64,000 bases of DNA from Gottfriedia acidiceleris (GTDB taxonomy: Bacteria > Bacillota > Bacilli > Bacillales > Bacillaceae_G), in NCBI RefSeq assembly GCF_023115465.1, contig NZ_CP096034.1:1488001-1552000 (forward strand). The letters run 5' to 3'. Shown here in pieces: positions 16,797 through 24,969 of this stretch. The translations under genes were made by a program, and so were the position numbers. The notes beneath the pieces were generated by a model. The model was not told where the DNA came from and ran no database searches. It saw only the letters and a list, made by a program, of their open reading frames with translations. Position 1 is the stretch's first letter. Every line of letters begins with the position of its first letter.

Positions 16797-17313
16797 AAAA
16801 TTCAATATCACTAGTAGTTTTAGGCTCAGCTAACCAGCGTAGAGTCTGATTATGGTGTTTTATAATTTGCTTAGCCGTTAGCTCATCTGAATCCCATGTA
16901 CTATGAGCATCTGTAATAAGTGTAACTTCATAGCCATTTCCAAAGGCGTTTCTAGTCGTTGTATCAACACAGATTTCCGTTTGAATTCCCGCCATGACTA
17001 AATGATTAATTTCCTGTTTTGCCAACTCTTCTTTTAAATTCGTCTTAAAAAATGAGTCTGGTGTTGTTTTATGTATAATGATATCTCCATCAATTGGAGC
17101 AATATCTGACTGAATTTCCCAACCAGGCGTACCAAATTCAAGTGGAGAACCTTCTTCGGAATGCTGTATATAAAATATTGGCGTATTTGCAGCCCTTGCT
17201 TTATCGATCAGTTTGTTTAGATTGTTTATTAATGTTTCCCCGTTATATACCGGATTAGATTCGGAGAACATAAAAGCCTGTACATCAATTACTAAAAGAG
17301 CTGTTTTTTTCAT
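16783..17313 (-). CDS. Isochorismatase-family cysteine hydrolase
   Basis: A 176-residue cytoplasmic hydrolase of the isochorismatase/nicotinamidase superfamily. The catalytic Asp is in LLVIDVQ near residue 10, the Lys is in IIHKTTPDSF, and the nucleophilic Cys is in GIQTEICVDTT. GIQTEICVDTTTRNA is typical of stand-alone members acting on amides or related substrates. The true substrate cannot be read from sequence. AAGGGGAG precedes the ATG. The gene is monocistronic. Confidence 0.88.
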   Translation of the reverse strand: MKKTALLVIDVQAFMFSESNPVYNGETLINNLNKLIDKARAANTPIFYIQHSEEGSPLEFGTPGWEIQSDIAPIDGDIIIHKTTPDSFFKTNLKEELAKQEINHLVMAGIQTEICVDTTTRNAFGNGYEVTLITDAHSTWDSDELTAKQIIKHHNQTLRWLAEPKTTSDIEFSKGS

Positions 17314-17427
17314 TTATAAATCTCCCCTTAGAAAATTGGATATTTTTTACACCTTATAGAAGAAAATATATCATTATTAGCAGTAGAGGAGAAGGTTTAT
17401 TTTCAGAAAATTTTGCTTGTCGTACAT

Positions 17428-18318
17428 TTAAAACGATCTTGGAGTTAGTTGGATACCGTGCCAGCTACTTACACCACATTGGCCAAATTCATTACTTCCT
17501 ACAGCTACAACTGTGCCATCTGATTTAAGTCCAAGAGTATGTGTGAAACCCGCCGAAATGGCTACAATATCACACCAGTCACTTACATTACATTCGCCAT
17601 GTCTCTTCAACCCGGTAGCCACAACTGAGTCGTCCGCTTTAAGTCCAATCGTATGATTACTACCAGCCGAAATCGCTACAATGTCGTGCCATTCGCTTAC
17701 ATCGCATTGACCTTCCTTATTCAATCCAACAGCAACAACGGTGCCGTCCGACTTTAGCCCGACCGTATGAAGATAACCCGCAGAAACCGCCACAATATCA
17801 TGCCATCCACTCACTTTACATTGGCCATACCGGTTATTACCTACGGTTGTAACTGAGCCATCCGATTTAAGACCGACAGTATGCCAGTCACCTGCAGCAA
17901 TCCTCACAATGTTGTGCCAATCACTTACATTGCACTGACCATCGTTGTTTCGACCTACAGCTACGACCGTACCATCTGATTTAAGTCCAACGGAACGACG
18001 CCAACCAGCCGCAATTGCCACAATATCGCACCAGTCGCTTACATTACATTGTTCATGCTTATTCCATCCCACAGCCACAACAGTTCCATCCGATTTTAGC
18101 CCAATCGTATGAGAATTACCCGTGTGAGCGTTACCAGCAGCAACCGCTACAATATCGCTCCAATCGTTTACTTCCAGTTTGCCATATTTATGATCACCTA
18201 CAGCTGCCACAGTACCATCAGATTTAAGCCCGACCGAATGACGATAACCAGCTGCTATACAATCTTTAGGCCACATTTTCACTTTTAACTCCGCTTCGTT
18301 CGGTGAACTATAATCCAT
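17428..18318 (-). CDS. RCC1-like beta-propeller repeat protein
   Basis: The 296-residue protein is almost entirely seven repeats of about 38-42 residues with the core HTVGLKSDGTVVAVG, then a QCNVSDW segment, then IVAIAAG. This is the RCC1 blade pattern, and seven copies fit a closed propeller. There is no signal peptide, so it is probably cytoplasmic. In repeat 2 an extra four-residue HTGN segment is inserted before SHTIGL. Bacterial RCC1-like proteins have no settled function. Nucleotide repeats are diverged, so the array is not a recent expansion. Confidence 0.85.
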   Translation of the reverse strand: MDYSSPNEAELKVKMWPKDCIAAGYRHSVGLKSDGTVAAVGDHKYGKLEVNDWSDIVAVAAGNAHTGNSHTIGLKSDGTVVAVGWNKHEQCNVSDWCDIVAIAAGWRRSVGLKSDGTVVAVGRNNDGQCNVSDWHNIVRIAAGDWHTVGLKSDGSVTTVGNNRYGQCKVSGWHDIVAVSAGYLHTVGLKSDGTVVAVGLNKEGQCDVSEWHDIVAISAGSNHTIGLKADDSVVATGLKRHGECNVSDWCDIVAISAGFTHTLGLKSDGTVVAVGSNEFGQCGVSSWHGIQLTPRSF

Positions 18319-18399
18319 GTTTTTACCACTCCAATTACTAACAGGATTTAAATTGTAATTCTAACTAAGAAACATTAGATTTAATCAAATACTTACCTT

Positions 18400-19035
18400 T
18401 TAATCTACAATCTTTAGTCCCATCAATGCAGCAAATTGAATGGCTTGATTTGATGAAACCTTACAGCCATTTAAATTACTAATTGAAACTGTTAATTCAT
18501 TAAAAGTAGAACTACTAATATCTATACCCTTAAGAGATGTTTGTTCAAAATTTGCGCCATCAATATTACATCTATTAAAATCAACTTTCTTGAATTTACA
18601 ATCATAAAAATCAGTACTTTTTAGAACAGAGTCTCGAAAAATTACTTTTTCTAGTTTTGATTCTCCCAATAGTGCCAAATTTAAAACGGAATTTTCAAAT
18701 TGTACATTACCTATGCTAGATTCCGTAAAATTTGCGCCTAATAATTTACAATTTTTAAAGATAACTTTGTGAATAGAAGAATTTTTCATATTGCAATTTG
18801 ATAAATCACAGTCTTCAAAATATACATCAGTCATACTGATATTTTTTAAATCTGTATTCGTAAATTTACAATTCTTGATGACCGCTTTATATAAAAATAC
18901 TCGATCTACCACTTCATTTTCAAAAACAGAGCCAGAAATTTCACACATTCCTAATTCTGGGTCTTCTTCATAAAAAATATCATAAAAATTTTTGGCTATT
19001 AATTCTTTGGGGATAGCAGGTGTATCAATTTTCAT
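18400..19035 (-). CDS. Pentapeptide-repeat protein
   Basis: A 211-residue protein made mostly of A(D/N)LXX-type five-residue repeats in degenerate form, such as CKFTN TDLKN, CDLSN CNMKN, CKLLG ANFTE and CNIDG ANFEQ, from about residue 45 to 195. These form a right-handed beta helix. Some family members mimic DNA and protect gyrase, but nothing here identifies the target. I chose the ATG at 19035 after GAGAGGA; the frame extends to 19155 without support. It has no signal peptide. Confidence 0.85.
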   Translation of the reverse strand: MKIDTPAIPKELIAKNFYDIFYEEDPELGMCEISGSVFENEVVDRVFLYKAVIKNCKFTNTDLKNISMTDVYFEDCDLSNCNMKNSSIHKVIFKNCKLLGANFTESSIGNVQFENSVLNLALLGESKLEKVIFRDSVLKSTDFYDCKFKKVDFNRCNIDGANFEQTSLKGIDISSSTFNELTVSISNLNGCKVSSNQAIQFAALMGLKIVD

Positions 19036-19310
19036 AGTGATTCCTCTCTTTAAATAAGTTGGATGAAACTTAAATCCTTTAGATTTGTTACTCAATACTA
19101 TAAAGAACTTTGAGTTTAAAAAAAAGACTGTTAATTTTATTAGGTCTGTGTACAAAACAGCTCTTCAATTCTTAATTAAATGTCTATTCCAATTTGCCAT
19201 TAAAAAAAAATCGAAATCTATTAAAACTTCCATATTTATACTAGGATACTTGTCCATTCTTTTTTCTAAATTTTGAATAAATTATATTAACACTATCAGG
19301 AGGTGATTTA

Positions 19311-19697
19311 ATGTATCCAATCCGCCCAGTTACTAATGTAACTGAAAGACAAAGAGCTTTTAATAGATTAGAAAATGCACAAGCAGAAGTTCAAAGATTA
19401 GTAATTCGCGATTCACACACTGTTACAGTAGCTCAAACTGAAGCTCAAGCTTTAGTTTTAGTACAAGCTTCATTACAAGCTGCAATCGAAGCTGTAATTC
19501 TTATTTTTGGTGATGATCCAAGAATTAGTCAATTACAAAAAGTTGCTCAATCTTTAGAAAATCTTCAATTACAATCACAATCTGTTTACATTGAAAATTC
19601 AGATGGAATTGTCGTAACACAAACTGAACTGCAAATTGAAGTAGTTATTCAAGCTGCAATTCAATTATTAGCACAATTAGTAGCAAAACTCGGCTAA
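19311..19697 (+). CDS. Spore coat protein, CotX family
   Basis: A 128-residue protein with two related halves. Each contains an XVTVAQTEAQALVLVQASLQ-like or VVTQTELQIEVVIQAAIQ segment, the hallmark of the CotX/CotV domain of the insoluble outer coat (crust). AGGAGGTGA precedes the ATG at an ideal distance. Such genes are normally transcribed in the mother cell by sigma-K; I could not find a clear sigma-K promoter. Confidence 0.85.
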   Translation: MYPIRPVTNVTERQRAFNRLENAQAEVQRLVIRDSHTVTVAQTEAQALVLVQASLQAAIEAVILIFGDDPRISQLQKVAQSLENLQLQSQSVYIENSDGIVVTQTELQIEVVIQAAIQLLAQLVAKLG

Positions 19698-19845
19698 TAA
19701 TATTTGGAGAAGAAAAGGACAAAATTTATATGTCCTAAACCTCTTATTCAAATTTTATTAAATGATTTTTTGCTAGGGGTGATGACTTTTTTTGAAGCTT
19801 TTGGTAGTTTCCCTCTTCAAAGAGAGTTAACCTGATTTTGATTTT

Positions 19846-19892
19846 AATACCATCTATTTTTATCAATCCGACAAAAATAGATGGTATTTTAG
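19846..19892 (+). terminator. Strong terminator before the DUF4180 gene
   Basis: A 15-16 bp perfect stem, AATACCATCTATTTTT (from 19846) with AAAAATAGATGGTATT (to 19888), then TT. The region 19698-20003 otherwise holds only a 17-codon ORF at 19787 with no clear status. Confidence 0.7.
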
Positions 19893-20003
19893 TGTTCATC
19901 TATAATTAATATTAAAAATAAATACAAAAGTATCACTTCAAGCTACATACTCTTTGTTTTAAACTAGTAGAAATAATAAAAACTTTGAAAAGGGGAAGAG
20001 TAG

Positions 20004-20372
20004 ATGGATATTAAAACAACAGAAGTAAATGGGCAAGTAATTGCAATCGTCAATACAGATTCAGTAATTCTTGCAGGTGAGCAAAGTGCTTTAGATTTTA
20101 TTATGACAATAAGTTATGATCATAAAAGTAATCGAATAGCTCTTAACAAAGAAGCAATTTCAGAAAAATTTTTCAATCTTAGTACAAAACTTGCTGGTGC
20201 GGTGCTTCAAAAGTTCGTTAACTACAATATTAAGTTTGCGATTATCGGTGACTTTTCTAGTTATACAAGTAAGGCACTAAAAGATTTCATTTATGAGTGT
20301 AATAAAGGGAATAATGTATTTTTTATTTCATCAGAACAAGAAGCAATTGATCGATTAGCTAAAGCAAACTAA
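20004..20372 (+). CDS. DUF4180 domain protein
   Basis: A 122-residue cytoplasmic protein with the DUF4180 segments FFNLSTKLAGAVLQKFVNY, FAIIGDFSSY and KDFIYECNKGN. The function of the family is unknown; the fold is predicted to resemble STAS-like small alpha/beta proteins. AAAAGGGGAAG precedes the ATG. It appears monocistronic. Confidence 0.87.
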   Translation: MDIKTTEVNGQVIAIVNTDSVILAGEQSALDFIMTISYDHKSNRIALNKEAISEKFFNLSTKLAGAVLQKFVNYNIKFAIIGDFSSYTSKALKDFIYECNKGNNVFFISSEQEAIDRLAKAN

Positions 20373-20750
20373 TCACTATTTTTACAAAAGATAAAATGAT
20401 CATCGATGTTCCAAACGTTTAGATGATCAGCACGGTATCCGCGAAGCCATAGAACACCATGTGATTGAACCAGATGGAGCTTGATGTTCCTTTACGGAAT
20501 TCCCTAAAAAAACTTTCTGGTTGATCTAAGCACGACAGTCTTAGATAAGGTCATTTCTACTATTCTAGTAATAAATGGACAATTAGCGTATATATTTTTT
20601 TCAATATGCATTTTGTTCTCTCCTACGTCATACTATTGTGCTTAAATTATTAGTTCTAAAAAAATTTCCTTGTTAAACCTAGAGATAATAATAGGTCTTA
20701 AATTTGTTGATGAAAAGTTGAGTAAAAATTTAAAAAGAAATTGGAGTTGA
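20373..20750 (+). other. Non-coding region with a protein-like fragment
   Basis: From 20401 to 20484 one frame reads SKRLDDQHGIREAIEHHVI and then EPDGA and a stop. It looks like the end of a real protein and is richer in G and C than its surroundings. No start or upstream part is present, so it is probably a gene remnant of unknown family. A small inverted repeat, TCTAAG...CTTAGA, lies near 20525-20546. Confidence 0.4.
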
Positions 20751-21455
20751 ATGTTGATGAAAACAATCGGATTGATTGGTGGGATGAGTTGGGAGTCTTC
20801 ATTACTGTATTATCAAATTATGAACGAACGTGTGAAAGAAAAGCTTGGCGGTCATCACTCCGCAAAAAGCTTACTGTATTCAGTCGATTTTCAAGAAATT
20901 AAAACCCTTCAGTTTGAGGATCGATGGGATGAATTAACGAAAAGTATGATTGATATTGCTAAAAAGCTGGAGAAAAGTGGAGCAGATTGTCTTGTTATTT
21001 GTACGAATACAATGCATAAGATGGCAAAGGAAGTTGAAGATTCAGTCAAAATTCCTTTATTACATATTGCTGATGCGACTGCTAAAGAAATTGTAAATAA
21101 TGGAATTAAAAAAGTTGCTTTGTTAGGAACAGCATTTACAATGGAGCATGATTTTTATAAAGGAAGATTAATCGAGCAGTTTTGTTTAGATGTTATTGTC
21201 CCAAATGAAGCTGAACGAAAACTAATACATAATATTATTTATGAGGAACTTTGTCTTGGAATTGTAAAAGAGGAATCTAAGCAAGTTTATTTAAACATAA
21301 TCAATCATTTAATTGAACACGGAGCGGAAGCGGTTATTTTGGGGTGTACTGAAATAACGATGTTAATCTCTCAGGAAAATTGCAGTATACCTGTCTTTGA
21401 TACAACAAGAGTTCATGCTGAAAGTGCTGTGGATTTCGCTTTAAGTATTCAATAA
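20751..21455 (+). CDS. Aspartate/glutamate racemase family protein
   Basis: A 234-residue PLP-independent amino acid racemase. The two catalytic cysteines are in CTNTMHKM and GCTEITML, in the usual order. The N-terminus IGLIGGMSWESS is typical of the YgeA/aspartate racemase branch. ATG codons at 20751 and 20757 are both possible after GGAG at about 20742. The substrate (Asp or a broader range) is not certain. The gene stands alone. Confidence 0.9.
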   Translation: MLMKTIGLIGGMSWESSLLYYQIMNERVKEKLGGHHSAKSLLYSVDFQEIKTLQFEDRWDELTKSMIDIAKKLEKSGADCLVICTNTMHKMAKEVEDSVKIPLLHIADATAKEIVNNGIKKVALLGTAFTMEHDFYKGRLIEQFCLDVIVPNEAERKLIHNIIYEELCLGIVKEESKQVYLNIINHLIEHGAEAVILGCTEITMLISQENCSIPVFDTTRVHAESAVDFALSIQ

Positions 21456-21471
21456 TAAAAGAAACCCACAA

Positions 21472-21525
21472 TGTATGAACTGCACCCCGATTGTTAGACA
21501 AAACTAACAATCGGAGGTGTTTTAC
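21472..21525 (+). mobile_element. IS3/IS150-type insertion sequence end (remnant)
   Basis: TGAACTGCACCCCGATTG followed by a hairpin (CCGATTGTTAG 21487-21497 with CTAACAATCGG 21504-21514) and AGGTGTTTTAC is the usual layout of the left end of IS3/IS150 elements. No transposase follows; the next bases are a fragment of another gene, so the element was deleted. It could alternatively serve as the racemase terminator. Confidence 0.55.
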
Positions 21526-21529
21526 ATTA

Positions 21530-21655
21530 GATCAAAAGATAGCTGTCGTTAATGAGTGTATAAAATCACATGTCCATCGTATATTACAAAAATTTGGCTG
21601 TAAAGACCGAACACAAGTAGTCATAACGGCACTAAGGAATGGAATGGTGAAGTAA
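21530..21655 (+). pseudogene. C-terminal remnant of a LuxR/NarL-type regulator
   Basis: The frame from 21530 ends KSHVHRILQKFGCKDRTQVV then ITALRNGMVK and a stop at 21653-21655. This is the recognition helix and end of a LuxR-type HTH domain. The part before KSH (IAVVNEC) does not continue the domain and abuts the insertion sequence end, so the gene was cut by a rearrangement at this junction. Confidence 0.7.
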
Positions 21656-22207
21656 GAAGGAAGTTTTGGAAAGTAAATAAAAAGTAGATGTTATTTCTAT
21701 CTGAGATAACACCTACTTTATTTGGACCGAAATCTACATAAATGAAATTTTTCATAATGGCTTGTATTACTTTTAAAATCAATTCGGGGGAATAAGTGGA
21801 AAGGGAAGTTTAGGAGAAGAAGTTTCGAATTGAAAAGTGCTAATTTTAGATTAAATTTTAAGGCTAGAAGAAGGAATTATAAGGATGACTTTATAGTCAG
21901 TAATAAAATGTTGTAGAAAATCTTCGTTATATAGACTCGGTAATAAATGTGATCATAAAATTCATCTAATGAAATAGATATAATATTAAATGATCCAAAG
22001 AAAGAGTTTGTCTAGACACTGAACTAGTTTGTACAAGTTTTTTTATGAAAAAAAAGAGGAAAAAAAAAAAAAACTACGAACTATTATAATTACTAATTCA
22101 TTCGTTAATCGAAGTACTTTTTTATTAAAAATTGTATACGTATTTTATTAAGTAATTTTGTTAAAAATACAAAAATTAAATAAAATTTACTAAAGAGGTG
22201 TAGTCAA
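21656..22207 (+). other. AT-rich region without genes, with one terminator hairpin
   Basis: A stem at 21680-21722 (AAGTAG.TGTTAT with ATAACA.CTACTT) resembles a terminator. The rest is AT-rich, with a run of 14 A near 22060 and no ORF with a credible start. It may be a decayed accessory region joined to the insertion sequence remnant. Confidence 0.5.
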
Positions 22208-22339
22208 ATGAGCTTCCATGATCCAAACGAATTTGATGAATTGATACCAAATGATACCGATTTAAATTTTATTAAAAAATTTCCAGAAGTTGAAGAAGCG
22301 ATTGGAATTGATGAAATTCTGAAGTGGTTAGAAGATTAA
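22208..22339 (+). CDS. Small acidic protein of 43 residues
   Basis: The ORF encodes MSFHDPNEFDELIPNDTDLN followed by a helix with FPEVEEAIGIDEILKWLED. AAAGAGGTG lies nine bases before the ATG and a strong terminator follows the stop, so it is a complete transcription unit. It is very acidic with no membrane segment. I do not recognise the family. Confidence 0.6.
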   Translation: MSFHDPNEFDELIPNDTDLNFIKKFPEVEEAIGIDEILKWLED

Positions 22340-22362
22340 CTCAAAGAGAAAAATTTTAAAAT

Positions 22363-22400
22363 AAAAAGTACTTTCTAGATTTTTAGAAAGTGCTTTTTTT
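22363..22400 (+). terminator. Terminator of the 43-residue gene
   Basis: AAGTACTTTCTA pairs with TAGAAAGTGCTT, followed by a T-run. Nearly the same hairpin recurs at 23898-23940, on the far side of the lyase gene. The stretch 22401-22690 shows only a small hairpin, GTAGGAA...TTCCTAC (22553-22583), and no gene. Confidence 0.75.
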
Positions 22401-22690
22401 CATTATCAATTAAAATCAAGTAATAGGGAAAAAGTTTGGTAGAAAATTTTAGTGAATAAATAGTATGAACCAACACAAAATAGATCATTTTGCAACTTTC
22501 TATTTTGTATTAAGTCTTATTTTAAATGAAGAGTATGTAATTTTACCTATAGTAGGAACTATTAAAAGGTATTGATTTCCTACATATAGAAGTAGTCTAA
22601 GTGAATATTTTGTAAGGGTTTTCATTTTAGTTTTATTTGCTTTAATTAACGTTTGATCAACACACACTTAATTAAGGAGGCTAATTAGAA

Positions 22691-23887
22691 ATGAAGAAAA
22701 ATCAGTTTGATACAAAGTTGGTTCACGAAGGCTACAAAACTAGTGAGTATAACGGGAGTTTAACTCCTCCATTATTTCATACGTCTACCTATACATTTCC
22801 TACAGCACAACATGGAGAACAGTCCTTTGCTGGAGAAAGAGATGATTTTATTTATTCAAGGTTAGGAAATCCAACCGTTCAAATATTGGAACAACGAATG
22901 GCTGCATTAGAAGAAGGAGAGGTAGCGTTAGCATTTGGTTCTGGCATGGCTGCTGTGTCTGCTACAATTTTCTCTTTAATTAGCACCGGTGACCATATTT
23001 TATGTTCAAAAGGCATATACGGATGTACGTATGGTTTTTTAGAAATGCTTGAGAGCAAATTTGGAATTGAACATAACTTTTGTGAAATGGATACGGAGGA
23101 AGAAATTCAAAACTTAATCCAAGAAAACACGAAAGTTATCTTTATTGAAACACCGATCAACCCTACAATGAAAGTCATTGATATTGAAATGGTTGTCGAA
23201 GTTGCAAAGAAAAATAACATTACTGTAGTAGTTGATAATACATTTTGTTCACCTTATTTACAAAAGCCACTAACACAAGGCTGTGACATTGTGCTACATA
23301 GTGCAACGAAATATATTAGTGGTCATGGTGATGTAGTTGCAGGAATTGTTGTTTGTAAAACAAAAGAGCTAGCTGATCGAATGATCCCCATCCGAAAAGA
23401 TATAGGAGCAATTATGTCACCATTTGATGCATGGCTGCTGCTTCGAGGATTAAAGACATTAGCAGTTCGAATGGACCGTCAATGTGAAAATGCAAAAAAG
23501 GTCGTTTCATTTTTACAATCGCATCCAATGGTAAAGGATGTATTTTACCCTGGAGATTTTAAAAGTCAAAATTATTTTATTGCAAGTAAGCAAATGAAAA
23601 AAGGTGGAGGAGTGTTCGCATTTACTTTTGACGGGACAAAGGAAGAAACACATTAATTTATTAACCATTTAGAAATGATAAAAATAGCAGTAAGTCTAGG
23701 TGATACAGGGACATTAGTACAGCATCCGGCTACGATGACACATGCAGTCGTTCCAAAAGAGTTACGAGAAAAAATGGGCATAACAGAAAATATGCTACGC
23801 ATGTCAGTTGGTTTAGAAGCATGGGAAGATATCGTAGCCGACTTACAACAAGCTTTACTTAAATCTAATAGCAATACATTTTGTTAA
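22691..23887 (+). pseudogene. Methionine gamma-lyase / cystathionine gamma-synthase family gene with in-frame stop
   Basis: The reading frame encodes a 398-residue PLP enzyme of the Cys/Met metabolism family but is split by a TAA at 23654-23656. Before it are FHTSTYTFPTA, GSGMAAVSAT and the PLP lysine in HSATKYISGHGDVVAG; after it, in the same frame, FINHLEM and GDTGTLVQHPATMTHAVV complete the fold. Because the frame and the distal motifs are intact, the stop is recent, a sequencing error, or read through. The best family match is methionine gamma-lyase, which releases methanethiol from methionine. AAGGAGG precedes the ATG at 22691. Confidence 0.8.
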
Positions 23888-23897
23888 TTTCGAGTTG

Positions 23898-23940
23898 AAA
23901 AAAAGTACTTTCTAAATTTTTCTTAGAAAGTACTTTTTCT
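23898..23940. terminator. Bidirectional terminator after the lyase gene
   Basis: AAAAAGTACTTTCTAA pairs with TTAGAAAGTACTTTTT. It has A and T runs on both sides and serves the converging lyase and DUF genes. It closely resembles the terminator at 22363-22400. Confidence 0.75.
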
Positions 23941-23941
23941 T

Positions 23942-24511
23942 TTAGCTAATTGGGAAATCAACAATTTCATAAATAATATTTTTATCAATCCTAAACTCAA
24001 TGGTAAAATGAGGATCAAAATCAATGAGCTGGTGGACTGTTATATATGAATCATGAATTTCATTAATGCAAACTACATAATGATAAATTAGTGTTTTTAC
24101 GATGACTACCTCACCTTTAAGCTCTTTTGCAAGTTTATTAATCCTTTTTTGAGTTTCAGGAGACGTACTTTCAGATACAGTTATAAAATGTCTCTTCGCC
24201 TGCCATGACACATCACTTGTAAAATTACCTTGCTCATTTCTTGAAGAAACACTTTTACAAGATAATTTACCAATCTCAATCACCAAAGCTAAATCAATTC
24301 TAATTTGTCTGAACACCTGATCAGAGGCCAAAATGATGATATTTAATGAATGGTCTTCATTAATTGATACTAATCTTCCTCTATAATTAAATAAGAATGT
24401 CTCCAAAAAAACCTTTTTCCCAATTAATTTCTTAGCTCTTTTTAAAATATGACTTCTATTCTCTGGTGAAGTGCTTTTAGATATGCTAATCCCATGTTGT
24501 TCCGATAATAT
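23942..24511 (-). CDS. Hypothetical protein with a duplicated domain; start codon appears to be ATA
   Basis: From the standard start (TTG at 24406) the product is 154 residues. The frame stays open for 35 more codons upstream. These complete a second copy of a domain: SKSTSPENRSHILKRAKKL mirrors SESTSPETQKRINKLAKEL about 75 residues later, and RLVSINEDHS mirrors VVCINEIHDS. GGAGG (24519-24523) lies seven bases before an in-frame ATA at 24509-24511. So the true start is probably this ATA or was an ATG that mutated. I do not recognise the family. No signal peptide or membrane segment. Confidence 0.55.
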   Translation of the reverse strand: MLSEQHGISISKSTSPENRSHILKRAKKLIGKKVFLETFLFNYRGRLVSINEDHSLNIIILASDQVFRQIRIDLALVIEIGKLSCKSVSSRNEQGNFTSDVSWQAKRHFITVSESTSPETQKRINKLAKELKGEVVIVKTLIYHYVVCINEIHDSYITVHQLIDFDPHFTIEFRIDKNIIYEIVDFPIS

Positions 24512-24825
24512 TAGTTAGCCTCCATAAATTTGATACTACATTTTATGAAAAGAATGCTTCTCATCGAAACGGTCAATATCATTAGTTAAAAAATTTTATT
24601 GGACGAGCAGCCTTTCAAATGGAAAATTTTTAAGGTTTTTGACATAAATAGGGGGTATATCTAGTCAAATTCGTAATATTTATATAATAATGTCGATGTG
24701 AAATTGCATGTTTGATTTGATTTTTTTTGACTAAATTAACTAGTTAGACTAAAAAATTCAATTAAAGGAAAAAGCATATGATGAAAAGAAGCACAATATA
24801 CGGATAGTAGTATGGGTAAATTTTT
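24512..24825 (+). other. Non-coding AT-rich region
   Basis: No gene is supported here. TTGACA at 24639-24644 lacks a good -10 at the right distance. A nine-codon ORF at 24780 ends at once and runs into the 21-bp repeat array. Confidence 0.4.
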
Positions 24826-24881
24826 AGTTTAATTGCGTTTTTCATCCTTTTAATTGCATTTCTTGGAATTTATTTGCACTT
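24826..24881 (-). repeat. 21-bp repeat array, locus 3 (three units, minus orientation)
   Basis: Read on the minus strand, three units begin GTGCAAATAAA, ATGCAATTAAA and ACGCAATTAAA at 21-bp steps. They match the consensus of the arrays at 39811-39970 and 53706-53800. The array lies between two minus-strand genes. Confidence 0.6.
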
Positions 24882-24926
24882 GCTTGAGTAAATTACGAAC
24901 AAATACCCAATCAATAAAAAAATCCA

Positions 24927-24966
24927 GCAAGCCCCCATAAAAATGGACCACTAGATTTTTTTTTAA
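24927..24966 (-). terminator. Terminator of the HAD gene
   Basis: AAAAAATC and TAGATTTTTTT form the ends of an imperfect hairpin just after the stop codon of the HAD gene at 24970, with a T-run on the minus strand. Confidence 0.5.
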
Positions 24967-24969
24967 AAC

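Noticed and set aside
24780-24894. Possible small membrane protein gene broken by three stop codons (MKRSTIYG followed by a hydrophobic stretch)
   Set aside because: The hydrophobic stretch is the minus-strand 21-bp repeat array read on the plus strand, so the apparent coding signal is a by-product of AATTGC/TTTGC repeats.
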